This document shows, in pieces, positions 43,387 to 51,917 of a stretch of 64,000 nt of DNA. Every line of letters starts with the position of its first letter. The first letter of the stretch is position 1. The stretch lies in assembly GCA_947498325.1 (NCBI GenBank), contig CANMKE010000001.1, forward strand, positions 248,001 through 312,000, given 5' to 3'. This DNA is from an uncultured Persicobacter sp. Lineage in GTDB: Bacteria > Bacteroidota > Bacteroidia > Cytophagales > Cyclobacteriaceae. The translations under genes and the position numbers were made by a program. The notes beneath the pieces are model-generated. The model worked only from the letters and a program-made list of their open reading frames with translations. It was not told the origin of the DNA and did not search any database.

Positions 43387-44466
43387 ATGGATAAGCAATT
43401 GCTTGAAGAAAATGAAGAGCTAAAGACAACAGTAAGGTCTTGCCGTAAAAGAGATAAAATGCAGAAGAAAAAGACATGGATCATCATGGCTACGGTACTT
43501 TTGGTTGCCGTGGCGTTGGTCACCACTTATCGTTTCAATGAAAAGAACCGCGTGCTGCGTCAGAATAAAATGGAACTTAAAGCCTCTTATCAAGCATTGG
43601 ATTCCATGAATTCGCTTTATCAGGAACGAATTGATGAAATTAAGTCGCTCAATGGTAAAGCCGATGACCTGTACCGTGCCAAAGTGAAGCTGGAAACTGA
43701 ACTCGATCAGTTAACCGAGATGATGCTTCTTTTGGATGGTAAGCCTATTCCGATGCGTCAGGGTCAAAACCTGGATCCCGAGAATCCAAACCAAATTCAG
43801 GAGGCAAAATATACGCCTGAGGAGCGCAAAGAATTGATCGACAATGCACTGTCGTCTTTAAAATATAAATTGCTGGAATCGAAAAAACAATTGGCAGGAT
43901 ACACCCAGCTGTTGGTGGAAAAAGATGCCGAGATTGTAAAGCTCAAAAAGGTGAATGATCAGTTACTGACGGAAAATTCTACCCTTAAAGAGAAGCAGAA
44001 TGAGCTTTCAACAAATATTTCAGACCTGAAGAAAGAAAAGTCCAAGCTGACAGAAAAACTGGAAGTGGCAGCTAAAATCAAGGCAGGAACGGTACTTGTG
44101 GAGGCCATCAACCGCCGCGACAAAGTTTATGATGCGCCTTTCAGATTACGTCACCTTGATAAACTCAGTATCACGGTTACGCTCGAGAAAAATGAGGTGG
44201 CCAAAGTTCAGGGACATACGGTTTATCTTAGAATTTTGGATGATGACCAGCAGGTGATCATGGATCCTAATGGTTCTTCAGGGGAGTTTAAGGCCGTTGG
44301 GGAAAACCAGATCTATACGCTGAGCAAAGAAATTCTTTTCGATAACACAGGGCAAAACGTCAATTTTGTTTTGCCAAACCATGAGTTGTTTGAAAAAGGA
44401 AAATATACCGCAGAGCTGTATTTGGATGATTACACCTTGAAGGTCGTTCCTTTCAATATTCGTTAA
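43387..44466 (+). CDS. single-pass membrane protein with long coiled coil
   Basis: A 359-residue protein with a short cytoplasmic N terminus, one membrane helix at about residues 31-47 (TWIIMATVLLVAVALVTTY), and then a long heptad-rich region to about residue 235 interrupted by a Pro-rich stretch near 120-135. The C-terminal 120 residues look beta-rich and globular. The topology suggests a tethered periplasmic coiled coil. No family is recognised. The unit ends at a good terminator. Confidence 0.65.
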   Translation: MDKQLLEENEELKTTVRSCRKRDKMQKKKTWIIMATVLLVAVALVTTYRFNEKNRVLRQNKMELKASYQALDSMNSLYQERIDEIKSLNGKADDLYRAKVKLETELDQLTEMMLLLDGKPIPMRQGQNLDPENPNQIQEAKYTPEERKELIDNALSSLKYKLLESKKQLAGYTQLLVEKDAEIVKLKKVNDQLLTENSTLKEKQNELSTNISDLKKEKSKLTEKLEVAAKIKAGTVLVEAINRRDKVYDAPFRLRHLDKLSITVTLEKNEVAKVQGHTVYLRILDDDQQVIMDPNGSSGEFKAVGENQIYTLSKEILFDNTGQNVNFVLPNHELFEKGKYTAELYLDDYTLKVVPFNIR

Positions 44467-44487
44467 TCAGGCCTTAAAAAGCAGATG

Positions 44488-44523
44488 AACACTCACTTGA
44501 TGATTCAGGTGGGTGTTTTTTTA
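44488..44523 (+). terminator. terminator of the coiled-coil gene
   Basis: A 13-bp stem AACACTCACTTGA / TCAGGTGGGTGTT (with G-T pairs), loop TGAT, T-rich tail. Confidence 0.85.
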
Positions 44524-44681
44524 TACCTTCATTTTACTTTTGGCGTGGACATTGCGCCTGATAAAGTGAAGCGCATAAACCTCTTTAGATAATTAGGGGA
44601 GCAAACGAAAAAATCGTAATTTGCAGTGTCAGGGGCTCATTTTTGAAGGCCCAGACATTAATCAACACAAATAACAAGAAT

Positions 44682-46145
44682 ATGAATCAGGATGTGATGA
44701 ATCTGGAGCCTAAAGCGCTTTGGACAAACTTTGAAGCCCTAAATGCAGTGCCACGCCCTTCTAAAAAAGAAGAGAAAGTGATTGCATTCTTGTTGGATTT
44801 CGCAAAAGAACATGGCATTGAAGCCTTCCAAGATAAAATCGGTAACATCATTATGAAAAAACCTGCTTCAGCGGGTATGGAAAATCGCCAGACGGTCGTT
44901 TTGCAGTCACATATTGATATGGTTTGCCAAAAAAATGCAGATACAGATTTCGACTTCGATACGCAAGGCATTCAGTCTTTTATTGATTGCGAATGGGTGA
45001 AAGCTAAAGGAACAACTTTGGGTGCTGATAACGGTATTGGTGTTGCGACTATGATGACCGTTCTTGCAGACAAATCTTTGGTTCATGGTCCAATTGAGTG
45101 CTTGTACACCATCGACGAAGAAACGGGGATGACAGGTGCTTTTGGTTTGGAAAGTGGCCTTTTGGATGCGACCATTTTGTTGAACCTTGATACGGAAGAC
45201 GAAGGGGAATTGACGATCGGTTGTGCTGGTGGTGTAGATACTACCGTAACGGCAACTTACGATCAGGAGGAATTACCTGCAGGTTACAAATCTTTCCGCT
45301 TGTCATTGCGCGGCCTGAAAGGCGGTCACTCTGGTGGAGAAATTCATTTGGGACGCGGTAATGCCAACAAATTGATGAATCGCCTGTTGTGGTTGACCAA
45401 CAAAACTTATGGTTTGCTTGTTAGCGAAATCGAAGGAGGTAGCCTGCGTAATGCGATCCCTCGCGAGTCTTTTGCAGTGGTTTCGGTTTTAGCCAACAAA
45501 GCAGCAGATTTCAAACAGCATGTTGCTGAAATGGAAGCGATTTTTAAATCAGAATATTCTAAAGCAGATCCGTTGGTAGAAATTGCTGTGGAGGAAGTCA
45601 ACAACCCTGCACAGGTGATGACTGCCAAATTCCAGGAGCAATTGCTGAACGCAATTCAGGCTTGCCCTAATGGGGTTATCCGTATGTCTAACGACATCGA
45701 AGGATTGGTGGAAACTTCCACAAACCTGGCACAGGTGAATATCAAGGATGGTCAATTTGAAGTATTGACCTTGCAACGTTCTTCGGTAGATACTGCCAAA
45801 GATGATATCGCACGTTCAGTAGGCGCTCCTTTCCGATTGATGGGCTGTAAAGTTGTTCATGAAGGTTCTTATCCTGGCTGGGCACCAAACCCAAGTTCAG
45901 CGGTATTGAAGGAAATGGAAAGCTTGTTTGAAAAGCAGTTCGGCAGAGCAGCTGTGGTAAATGCGGTTCACGCTGGTTTGGAATGTGGTATTATTGGCGA
46001 AGCTTACCCTGGCTTGGACATGGTATCTTTTGGACCAACGATCAAAAATCCGCACTCACCAGATGAAATGGTAGAAATTGGCACAGTAACCCGCTTCTAC
46101 GATTACTTATTGGCGATTTTGAAAGATATTCCTGTTAAAGGATAA
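44682..46145 (+). CDS. pepD: aminoacyl-histidine dipeptidase (peptidase D)
   Basis: A 487-residue cytosolic metallopeptidase of family M20 that cleaves X-His dipeptides such as carnosine. The frame extends to a TTG at 44643; the ATG at 44682 is preferred. The metal-binding motifs are HIDMVCQKN at about residues 77-85, GADNGIGVATMM at about 110-121 and DEETGMTGAF with the catalytic Glu at about 146-155, then LNLDTEDEGE at about 168-177, and a C-terminal His in NPHSPDEM. It is complete and closes at a terminator. Confidence 0.96.
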   Translation: MNQDVMNLEPKALWTNFEALNAVPRPSKKEEKVIAFLLDFAKEHGIEAFQDKIGNIIMKKPASAGMENRQTVVLQSHIDMVCQKNADTDFDFDTQGIQSFIDCEWVKAKGTTLGADNGIGVATMMTVLADKSLVHGPIECLYTIDEETGMTGAFGLESGLLDATILLNLDTEDEGELTIGCAGGVDTTVTATYDQEELPAGYKSFRLSLRGLKGGHSGGEIHLGRGNANKLMNRLLWLTNKTYGLLVSEIEGGSLRNAIPRESFAVVSVLANKAADFKQHVAEMEAIFKSEYSKADPLVEIAVEEVNNPAQVMTAKFQEQLLNAIQACPNGVIRMSNDIEGLVETSTNLAQVNIKDGQFEVLTLQRSSVDTAKDDIARSVGAPFRLMGCKVVHEGSYPGWAPNPSSAVLKEMESLFEKQFGRAAVVNAVHAGLECGIIGEAYPGLDMVSFGPTIKNPHSPDEMVEIGTVTRFYDYLLAILKDIPVKG

Positions 46146-46167
46146 TCAATTTTAGCGATAAAATGGA

Positions 46168-46201
46168 AAGCGCATTCTTTTTCAAGGGTGCGCTTTTTTT
46201 A
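46168..46201. terminator. terminator between pepD and the convergent secreted protein gene
   Basis: Stem AAAGCGCA / TGCGCTTT with a 14-base loop, T7 on the plus strand. Confidence 0.7.
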
Positions 46202-46912
46202 TTTTGACATATACTGCGCCTGAAAATCATTCAGGTATAAATCCAAATTCTCTTTGGTAATTTTCTTCCCTTTGAGGCTTGGGTCAATTTTTTTCAGTCG
46301 CTTGATTATTTTTTTGGGGTTTTGTGTCCGATTGATAATCTCGCCTGTTTGGGTGTCGAGGCAGAATGTGATCTTTTTTATCGATCGGTTGTACATTGCA
46401 GGCGGGTTATTTCCGCCACCTGAACTGATGCCCGTCCCCATCATGCTGCCGCCCATACCCCCCATACTCATGGCGCCCATGCCTAAACCGACACTTGGGC
46501 CACCACCATTTCTGCTGGCCTTTGGTGCTTCTGCAATGGTGTAAGACATCAGTGGGCAGTTGGTGCCATAAAGTTTACTTAATAGAATGTGCTTCCTCTT
46601 GCCTGTTTTCTTCCCGAACCCTTCCGCCTTTATATATTGGCGACCATTGATGGCGATGGCGAAAATACTTTCAATATTCAGGTTTTTACTTTCTCCAGCG
46701 GCAGTATAGTTGATTTTTTCAATAACCCCCGAAGCGTTGATGGAGAGATAGTTGACCGCTTCCTGACTGGCGTGATCCAACTGTTGAATTGGGAGGTCTG
46801 GCCTTCCACTGACAAAGGACTCGAAACTCAAAAATATCCCTTCTGATGTTTGTCCAAAAGCATTTGCGATAGACATCAAGAAGCATAAAATGAAATAGGC
46901 TGGTTTTATCAT
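46199..46912 (-). CDS. secreted protein with Gly/Met-rich segment
   Basis: A 237-residue exported protein with a signal peptide ending NAFGQ. Its N-terminal half is a beta-rich domain; a linker at about residues 141-168 is composed mostly of Gly, Met and Ser (GLGMGAMSMGGMGGSMMG) and is followed by GGNNPP. The last 60 residues are basic (FCLDTQTGEIINRTQNPK). No family is recognised. The Gly/Met-rich stretch looks like an expanded low-complexity insertion. Confidence 0.6.
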   Translation of the reverse strand: MIKPAYFILCFLMSIANAFGQTSEGIFLSFESFVSGRPDLPIQQLDHASQEAVNYLSINASGVIEKINYTAAGESKNLNIESIFAIAINGRQYIKAEGFGKKTGKRKHILLSKLYGTNCPLMSYTIAEAPKASRNGGGPSVGLGMGAMSMGGMGGSMMGTGISSGGGNNPPAMYNRSIKKITFCLDTQTGEIINRTQNPKKIIKRLKKIDPSLKGKKITKENLDLYLNDFQAQYMSK

Positions 46913-47051
46913 AATCTGATGTTTTTAGTTGAAAAACAAGCAGAAGTCACAGGTTCGTATGGCCTAAAGTTAGGCAGAATTGAAAACATCTACAACAGTA
47001 GAAGGTCGAGCCTCAGCGATGGTTCACTGAGGCTTGAGTAACAGACCGCTT

Positions 47052-48191
47052 TTATGACAAGCGGTTTTTATAATCTTCAAAGCCGAATTTACGCACCAGT
47101 CGGAATTTCCCTTCCTGATCAATAATTCCTATTGAGGGGTGTTGTACACCATTGAAGGTGGTCGTTTTTACCATCGTGTAGTGGATCATGTCCTCAAAGA
47201 TGAGGTGATCCCCAATGTTCAGGGGTGCATCAAAACCATAGCTTTCCATGAAATCCCCCGCAAGGCAGCTGCCTCCGCCAATGCGGTAATGGTAGGGGGC
47301 CTCATTGTTTTCATGTGCGTTGCGAATCTCTGGTCGATAAGGCATTTCAAGGCAGTCGGGCATATGGGCGGTAAAGGAAATGTTCATCATGGCCGTGGAT
47401 GCACTGCCATTTTCTACAATATCCAGCACGGTACTTTTCAGAAAACCCGTTTGCCAGCCAAATGCGCTCCCTGGTTCGAGGTAAACTTTCAGGTGAGGGT
47501 ATTTTGCCCGAAATTTTTTCAGTACCATAATCAGATGCTCCTTTTGGTAACCCTCCTTGGTCACTAAATGTCCACCACCGAAATTCACCCATTCGAGCTG
47601 ACTGAAATACTGGCCGAAGCGTTCTTCAAAAGCATGAATAACCTTTTCCGTAGTATAGCTGTCGTTTTCGCAAAGGGCATGGAAATGCAGCCCCTTCACC
47701 ACATCAGGCAGCTGGGCAGGCAAATTTTCTTTTCTGATGCCCAGCCTGCTGTTGGGTGAGGCAGGATTATATAGATCCGTTTCAATTTCAGCATATTCTG
47801 GATTGACGCGTATGCCAACAGAAACCTTTGCGTCCTGTGCTTTTTGGGCATAAGCTTTTAGCTGATTCATGGAGTTGAAGGTAATATGCGACGAATAGGA
47901 GAGGATTTCATCAATTTCCTCAGGCGCATAAATAGGGGCGTAGGTGTGCGCCTTGTTTTTCATCTCCTCGAAACAAAGCCGTGCCTCATGCAGCGAGCTG
48001 GCCGTTGAAGTATTGATGTATTCCCGCAGGATGGGGAAAGTCGACCACATAGCATAGCCCTTAAAAGCAACAATAAACTCTACGCCTGCCTGATCCATAA
48101 TATGGCGAATAGCAGCGAGATTTTTTCGTAGCTTAACCTCTTCGAGTACAAAACAGGGGCTCGGAATTTGGTCTAATAGATTGTCATTCAT
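47052..48191 (-). CDS. nspC: carboxynorspermidine/carboxyspermidine decarboxylase
   Basis: A 379-residue PLP-dependent decarboxylase of the alanine racemase-like fold that removes CO2 from carboxyspermidine (or carboxynorspermidine) to give spermidine (or norspermidine). The PLP Lys lies in EFIVAFKGYAMW at about residue 43, and signature regions HALCENDSYT, NFGGGHLVTKEGY and GGSCLAGDFMESYGF are present. The last supplies the Cys at the second active site. It is the second enzyme of the polyamine pathway whose first enzyme is the next gene upstream on the same strand. Confidence 0.93.
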   Translation of the reverse strand: MNDNLLDQIPSPCFVLEEVKLRKNLAAIRHIMDQAGVEFIVAFKGYAMWSTFPILREYINTSTASSLHEARLCFEEMKNKAHTYAPIYAPEEIDEILSYSSHITFNSMNQLKAYAQKAQDAKVSVGIRVNPEYAEIETDLYNPASPNSRLGIRKENLPAQLPDVVKGLHFHALCENDSYTTEKVIHAFEERFGQYFSQLEWVNFGGGHLVTKEGYQKEHLIMVLKKFRAKYPHLKVYLEPGSAFGWQTGFLKSTVLDIVENGSASTAMMNISFTAHMPDCLEMPYRPEIRNAHENNEAPYHYRIGGGSCLAGDFMESYGFDAPLNIGDHLIFEDMIHYTMVKTTTFNGVQHPSIGIIDQEGKFRLVRKFGFEDYKNRLS

Positions 48192-48238
48192 TTGTTAAAG
48201 CGTTATCAGTGGGCAGGACGATCGTCCGCTTGTGGGCA

Positions 48239-48272
48239 CAAAAAAAGGGACTAAGCACATTGGCTCAGTCCC
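48239..48272 (-). terminator. terminator between the two polyamine genes
   Basis: Minus-strand stem GGGACTGAGC / GCTTAGTCCC (one G-T pair) with a six-base loop and T7. The wobble works only on the minus strand. It suggests the two genes are read separately or with attenuation. Confidence 0.7.
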
Positions 48273-48294
48273 TGAAATATTGTTAAGCAAAGAA

Positions 48295-49494
48295 TTAATA
48301 CTCGTGAGGGAGTGTCAATCCTACTTTTTCGTTCCAAGGCAAACCATGCTTGTTCAGCATTTCCATAAAAGGGTCAGGGTTGAATTCTTCCACATTGTAA
48401 ACCCCTGCTTTCATCCACTCTCCGGTAATCATCATCATGGCACCGATCATCGCAGGAACACCCGTTGTGTAAGCTACACCTTGTCCGCCAACTTCATCGT
48501 AAGCCGCCTGGTGCGAACAGTTATTCCATACATAATAAGTCTGATCTTTGCCGTCTTTCTTTCCTTTGATCTGGCAACCAATAGAGGTTTCCCCTTCATA
48601 GTTTTCTCCCAAAGAAGAAGGCTCAGGCAATAGCGCTTTCAGGAATTCCAAAGGAATAATCTCTTGTCCCTGAAACTGAATAGGCTCAATGCTGGTAATA
48701 CCGACATTTTGCAATACCTCAAGGTGCTTGATGTACTCCTGCCCGAAAGTCATCCAGAAACGCGCACGTTTGATGGTTGGGAAGTTCTTCACCAACGACT
48801 CCAGCTCTTCATGATACAACAAGTAAGACTCGCGGTCACCGATGTTCGGGTAGTCGATAGGTTTGTGGAATTCCAAAGGTTCGGTTTCCACCCACTCGCC
48901 ATTTTCGTAATAACGCCCCTTTTGGGTAATCTCACGAATATTGATTTCAGGGTTGAAATTCGTCGCAAATGCTTTGCCGTGATCGCCCGCATTACAGTCC
49001 ACGATATCCAAATACTCGATTTCATCAATATGGTGCTTGGCCGCATAAGCCGTATAAACACCCGTTACGCCTGGGTCGAAACCGCAGCCCAACAAGGCCA
49101 TCAAGCCTTTTTCCTTGAATCGATCCTGATACGCCCATTGCCAGCTGTATTCAAACTTGGCAACATCCTTAGGCTCATAATTGGCGGTGTCCATATAGTG
49201 AACACCTGTTTCCAAACATGCATCCATGATGGTTAAATCCTGGTATGGCAGCGCGACATTGATCACCATAAAAGGTTTGAAATCATTGATCAAAGCCACC
49301 AATTCTGGCACGTTGTCGGCATCGACCTGCGCCGTACGAACGGTTTGATTTTTGATTTCTGATGCAATTTTATCGCATTTGGATTTAGTACGGCTTGCAA
49401 GCATAATTTCGCTGAAAACCTCTGGAAGCATGGCGCACTTTTTAGCTACGACATTACCCACACCCCCAGCACCAATAATAAGAACTTTTGACAT
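48295..49494 (-). CDS. carboxynorspermidine/carboxyspermidine synthase (saccharopine dehydrogenase family)
   Basis: A 399-residue NADPH-dependent enzyme that joins aspartate semialdehyde to putrescine (or diaminopropane), forming carboxyspermidine (or carboxynorspermidine). The frame extends to 49569, but the ATG at 49494 places the Rossmann motif VLIIGAGGVGNVVAKKCA at the start as expected. Family marks are ALLGCGFDPGVTGVYTAYA at about residue 135 and the C-terminal GGQGVAYTTGVPAMIGAMMM. It lies upstream of the carboxynorspermidine decarboxylase gene on the same strand, so the pathway is complete here. Confidence 0.9.
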   Translation of the reverse strand: MSKVLIIGAGGVGNVVAKKCAMLPEVFSEIMLASRTKSKCDKIASEIKNQTVRTAQVDADNVPELVALINDFKPFMVINVALPYQDLTIMDACLETGVHYMDTANYEPKDVAKFEYSWQWAYQDRFKEKGLMALLGCGFDPGVTGVYTAYAAKHHIDEIEYLDIVDCNAGDHGKAFATNFNPEINIREITQKGRYYENGEWVETEPLEFHKPIDYPNIGDRESYLLYHEELESLVKNFPTIKRARFWMTFGQEYIKHLEVLQNVGITSIEPIQFQGQEIIPLEFLKALLPEPSSLGENYEGETSIGCQIKGKKDGKDQTYYVWNNCSHQAAYDEVGGQGVAYTTGVPAMIGAMMMITGEWMKAGVYNVEEFNPDPFMEMLNKHGLPWNEKVGLTLPHEY

Positions 49495-49596
49495 TCGGTG
49501 ATTGGAATAATTTAAATTAAAATGATTTTGCGCAATATAGTACAAAGAATCAGATTGCGTTACTCTCAAAGATAAATTTTACCAACTGATTCTTTT

Positions 49597-49715
49597 GCTT
49601 TAATAAGCCGCCAATACGGGCGATTGTTTAAAAGGGGGGCATACCCTACGGCCTGAGGGTTGGCGCTGCGGTATCCCTGTGCCGACAAGTGATGGGCAAT
49701 ACGGCGGTTAAAAGC
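49597..49715. repeat. GC-rich inverted repeat, candidate structured RNA or dispersed palindrome
   Basis: A 119-bp element with outer arms GCTTTAATAAGCCGCC and GGCGGTTAAAAGC, inner arms GGGCATACC / GGTATCCC with a bulged C, and a tip CCCT / AGGG. The sequence CAATACGG appears in both outer arms. It is much richer in G+C than its surroundings. It may be a dispersed repeat or an RNA leader. It sits 103 bp upstream of the polyamine synthase (minus strand) and about 270 bp before heme A synthase (plus strand). Confidence 0.45.
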
Positions 49716-49868
49716 AATATCTGGCCATTATTTTTGGGTTGTGGGGGGAGAAAGATGCCCTTTTCGCCTGTTTTTTTTATAGATAATTACATGAACATTA
49801 TCAATATTTTTTAGCCTGCCAAGGGCTTTTTTCTATCTGTAAAAAGGATGAAATTCATTTTTTTGCTC

Positions 49869-49876
49869 TACATTTG
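49869..49876 (+). promoter_or_regulatory. candidate -7 element for heme A synthase
   Basis: TACATTTG, an exact match to TAnnTTTG, about 110 bases before the ATG; the -33 is not clear. Confidence 0.35.
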
Positions 49877-49984
49877 AATGATCCCTTATGTTGAAAATAG
49901 CAGAGAGAAAATAGGGAATGCCCCTTTAACAAAAGATTCTCTGTATTGAAGACAAATTATTAATCAATCAAACAAACCACTCCC

Positions 49985-51097
49985 ATGAATCAATCTACCT
50001 CACTAAAAGGCGTTTATTGGTGGCTGCTCTCAGGTTGCGCCCTGATTTTTTTAATGGTGGTCATCGGGGGAATCACCCGCCTGACGCAGTCGGGACTTTC
50101 CATGACCGACTGGCGGCCAATTACGGGTACACTGCCCCCGCTGACGGATACTGCCTGGCAAATCGAATTTGCCAAATATCAAAACTCCCCAGAATTTCAG
50201 AAGCTCAATTACCATTTTGAACTCGCCGATTTCAAGTCGATCTTTTGGTGGGAATACATTCACCGATTGTTGGGCAGGGTTATAGGCATGGTGTTTTTCA
50301 TCCCCTTTATTGCTTTTGCACTCATGGGTAAGCTGAAAAATGGCCTGATGAAACGTTGTTTATGGATTCTGGCACTTGGATTTTCGCAAGGACTCATGGG
50401 CTGGTATATGGTGAAGTCAGGTTTGGTGGATCGGCCTTATGTGAGCCATTATCGACTGGCGGCGCACTTTTCTTTAGCCCTCATTACTATGGCGGTCATT
50501 TTCTGGACTGCCCTTCAGGTGAAGCACCATCAGTTCCGAAAAAGCCTGGTGCTTTCTCAGCAGCGCAAAGCAAGTAACCTGATGAAGGTATTTATAGGAG
50601 CAATAGGCCTGCAACTGATTTACGGCGCTTTTGTCGCTGGGCTGAAGGCTGGACATATTTACAATACCTTTCCCAAAATGGGCGAGCGATGGGTGGCGGA
50701 AAGCGTAACGGCAATGTCGCCATGGATTAATAATTTCCTGAGCAATGGCGCAGGGGTGCAGTTTGTTCACCGTTACCTCGGGATAGCCTTGTTTTTAGGC
50801 ATTGTGGGCATGAGTGTTTATGCTTATCGAACCGACGACCTGCTTAACCGACAGCGCAGGGGTGTTTATGCACTGATGGGAATAATTCTTCTTCAGGTGG
50901 CCTTGGGTATAGGTACCTTATTGATGAATGTTCCTGTATTTATGGGCGTGATTCATCAGGCCGTAGCCGTAGTGGTGCTACTGACAGCCCTGTATTCATT
51001 GTTCAGTTTGCGTAGCCCACTGATCGAAAAAACAAAAAATACGCGGGAGGCCTCAAATTCTGAAGTAATAAATACAGAAAAAACGGCGATTTTGTAG
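49985..51097 (+). CDS. ctaA: heme A synthase (COX15/CtaA family)
   Basis: A 370-residue inner-membrane enzyme converting heme O to heme A for cytochrome c oxidase. Eight membrane helices are visible. Heme-ligand histidines lie in YIHRLLGR at about residue 93-100, VSHYRLAAHFSLA at about 152-165, FVHRYLGIA at about 260 and VIHQAVAV at about 322. The opening VVIGGITRLTQSGLSMTDWRP is the COX15-type signature. The cytochrome oxidase genes and cyoE are not nearby. It ends in a charged tail and is followed by the Crp/Fnr regulator gene with an inverted repeat between. Confidence 0.95.
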   Translation: MNQSTSLKGVYWWLLSGCALIFLMVVIGGITRLTQSGLSMTDWRPITGTLPPLTDTAWQIEFAKYQNSPEFQKLNYHFELADFKSIFWWEYIHRLLGRVIGMVFFIPFIAFALMGKLKNGLMKRCLWILALGFSQGLMGWYMVKSGLVDRPYVSHYRLAAHFSLALITMAVIFWTALQVKHHQFRKSLVLSQQRKASNLMKVFIGAIGLQLIYGAFVAGLKAGHIYNTFPKMGERWVAESVTAMSPWINNFLSNGAGVQFVHRYLGIALFLGIVGMSVYAYRTDDLLNRQRRGVYALMGIILLQVALGIGTLLMNVPVFMGVIHQAVAVVVLLTALYSLFSLRSPLIEKTKNTREASNSEVINTEKTAIL

Positions 51098-51111
51098 TAT
51101 AAAACGTAGTT

Positions 51112-51133
51112 GATAAAGATGTTCACCTTTATC
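51112..51133 (+). promoter_or_regulatory. inverted repeat upstream of the Crp/Fnr regulator
   Basis: GATAAAG / CTTTATC (7 bp perfect, 8-base spacer) centred about 45 bases before the regulator's ATG. It could be an operator bound by the regulator itself, or a transcript hairpin. The left part TTGAT resembles an FNR half-site; the right half does not. Confidence 0.35.
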
Positions 51134-51167
51134 GGTAATTTTAGAGAAGAAATACAACTTATAAATC

Positions 51168-51851
51168 ATGGGAGATAGTCAAATTTGGTACTTAGAAGAG
51201 GTTGATCTGTTCAAGATTTTGTGCCCCCGAAAGGCCGCAATGATGGATGAGAAACACAGCCTGAATGAGTTTGCCAAAGACGCTTTTATATATATGGAGG
51301 AAGATCCTTCGGATCAAATCTATTTGATTGCTCAGGGGCGTGTAAAAATCGGTGGGTACACCGCTGATGGCAAAGAGATTGTGCGGGCTATTTTAGGTGC
51401 GGGAGAGGTCTTTGGCGAGATGGCCCTGGCGGGAGAAACCCGTCGTGCAGACTTTGCGCAGGCGATGGATAACGATACTCAGCTTTGTAAAATGAGTATC
51501 GAAGACCTGCAGGAGATGATGCGCTCCAATCAGCCGTTGAATTTGCAAATGATCAAACTGATTGGTTTCAGGCTGCGGAAGCTCGAACGCAGAATCGATG
51601 CCCTGGTATTTAAAGACGCCCGAACACGTATTGTGGAGTTCCTTACAGACCTGGCGGAAGAAAAAGGGCAAAAAGTGGGTTATGAAGTGATGGTGAAAAA
51701 CCACTTTACCCATAAAGACATTGCCAAGCTTACGGGTACATCGAGGCAGACGGTAACGACGATTCTCAATGAATTGAAGGAGAAAAACCTGATTACCTTT
51801 GATCGTCGACGAATCCTGATCAGGGATTTGGAAGCTTTGCACAACAGCTGA
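51168..51851 (+). CDS. Crp/Fnr family transcriptional regulator
   Basis: A 227-residue regulator with an N-terminal cyclic-nucleotide-like beta-barrel (about residues 20-115, YLIAQGRVKIGGYTADGKEI and GEVFGEMALAGETRRADFA) and a C-terminal HTH_Crp domain, with the recognition region HKDIAKLTGTSRQTVTTILNELKEK at about residues 175-200. No [4Fe-4S] ligand cysteines of FNR type are evident (only C22 and C104), so it is not a classic oxygen sensor. It lies after heme A synthase and may be cotranscribed or separately controlled. An inverted repeat precedes it. Confidence 0.92.
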   Translation: MGDSQIWYLEEVDLFKILCPRKAAMMDEKHSLNEFAKDAFIYMEEDPSDQIYLIAQGRVKIGGYTADGKEIVRAILGAGEVFGEMALAGETRRADFAQAMDNDTQLCKMSIEDLQEMMRSNQPLNLQMIKLIGFRLRKLERRIDALVFKDARTRIVEFLTDLAEEKGQKVGYEVMVKNHFTHKDIAKLTGTSRQTVTTILNELKEKNLITFDRRRILIRDLEALHNS

Positions 51852-51868
51852 TCGATAGGCTGACAAAG

Positions 51869-51906
51869 AAAAACGGCTCAAGACCTCGATCTTGAGCCGT
51901 TTTTTT
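51869..51906. terminator. bidirectional terminator after the Crp/Fnr gene
   Basis: Stem AAAACGGCTCAAGA / TCTTGAGCCGTTTT, a 14-bp perfect stem, loop CCTCGA, with T runs on both strands. Confidence 0.9.
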
Positions 51907-51917
51907 ATGGGCTGATT

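Larger units (their letters stand above)
49495..49984. other. 490-bp gap with a GC-rich inverted repeat
   Basis: No gene. Contains the inverted repeat listed at 49597-49715 and a candidate -7 element TACATTTG at 49869-49876 for heme A synthase. Confidence 0.5.
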
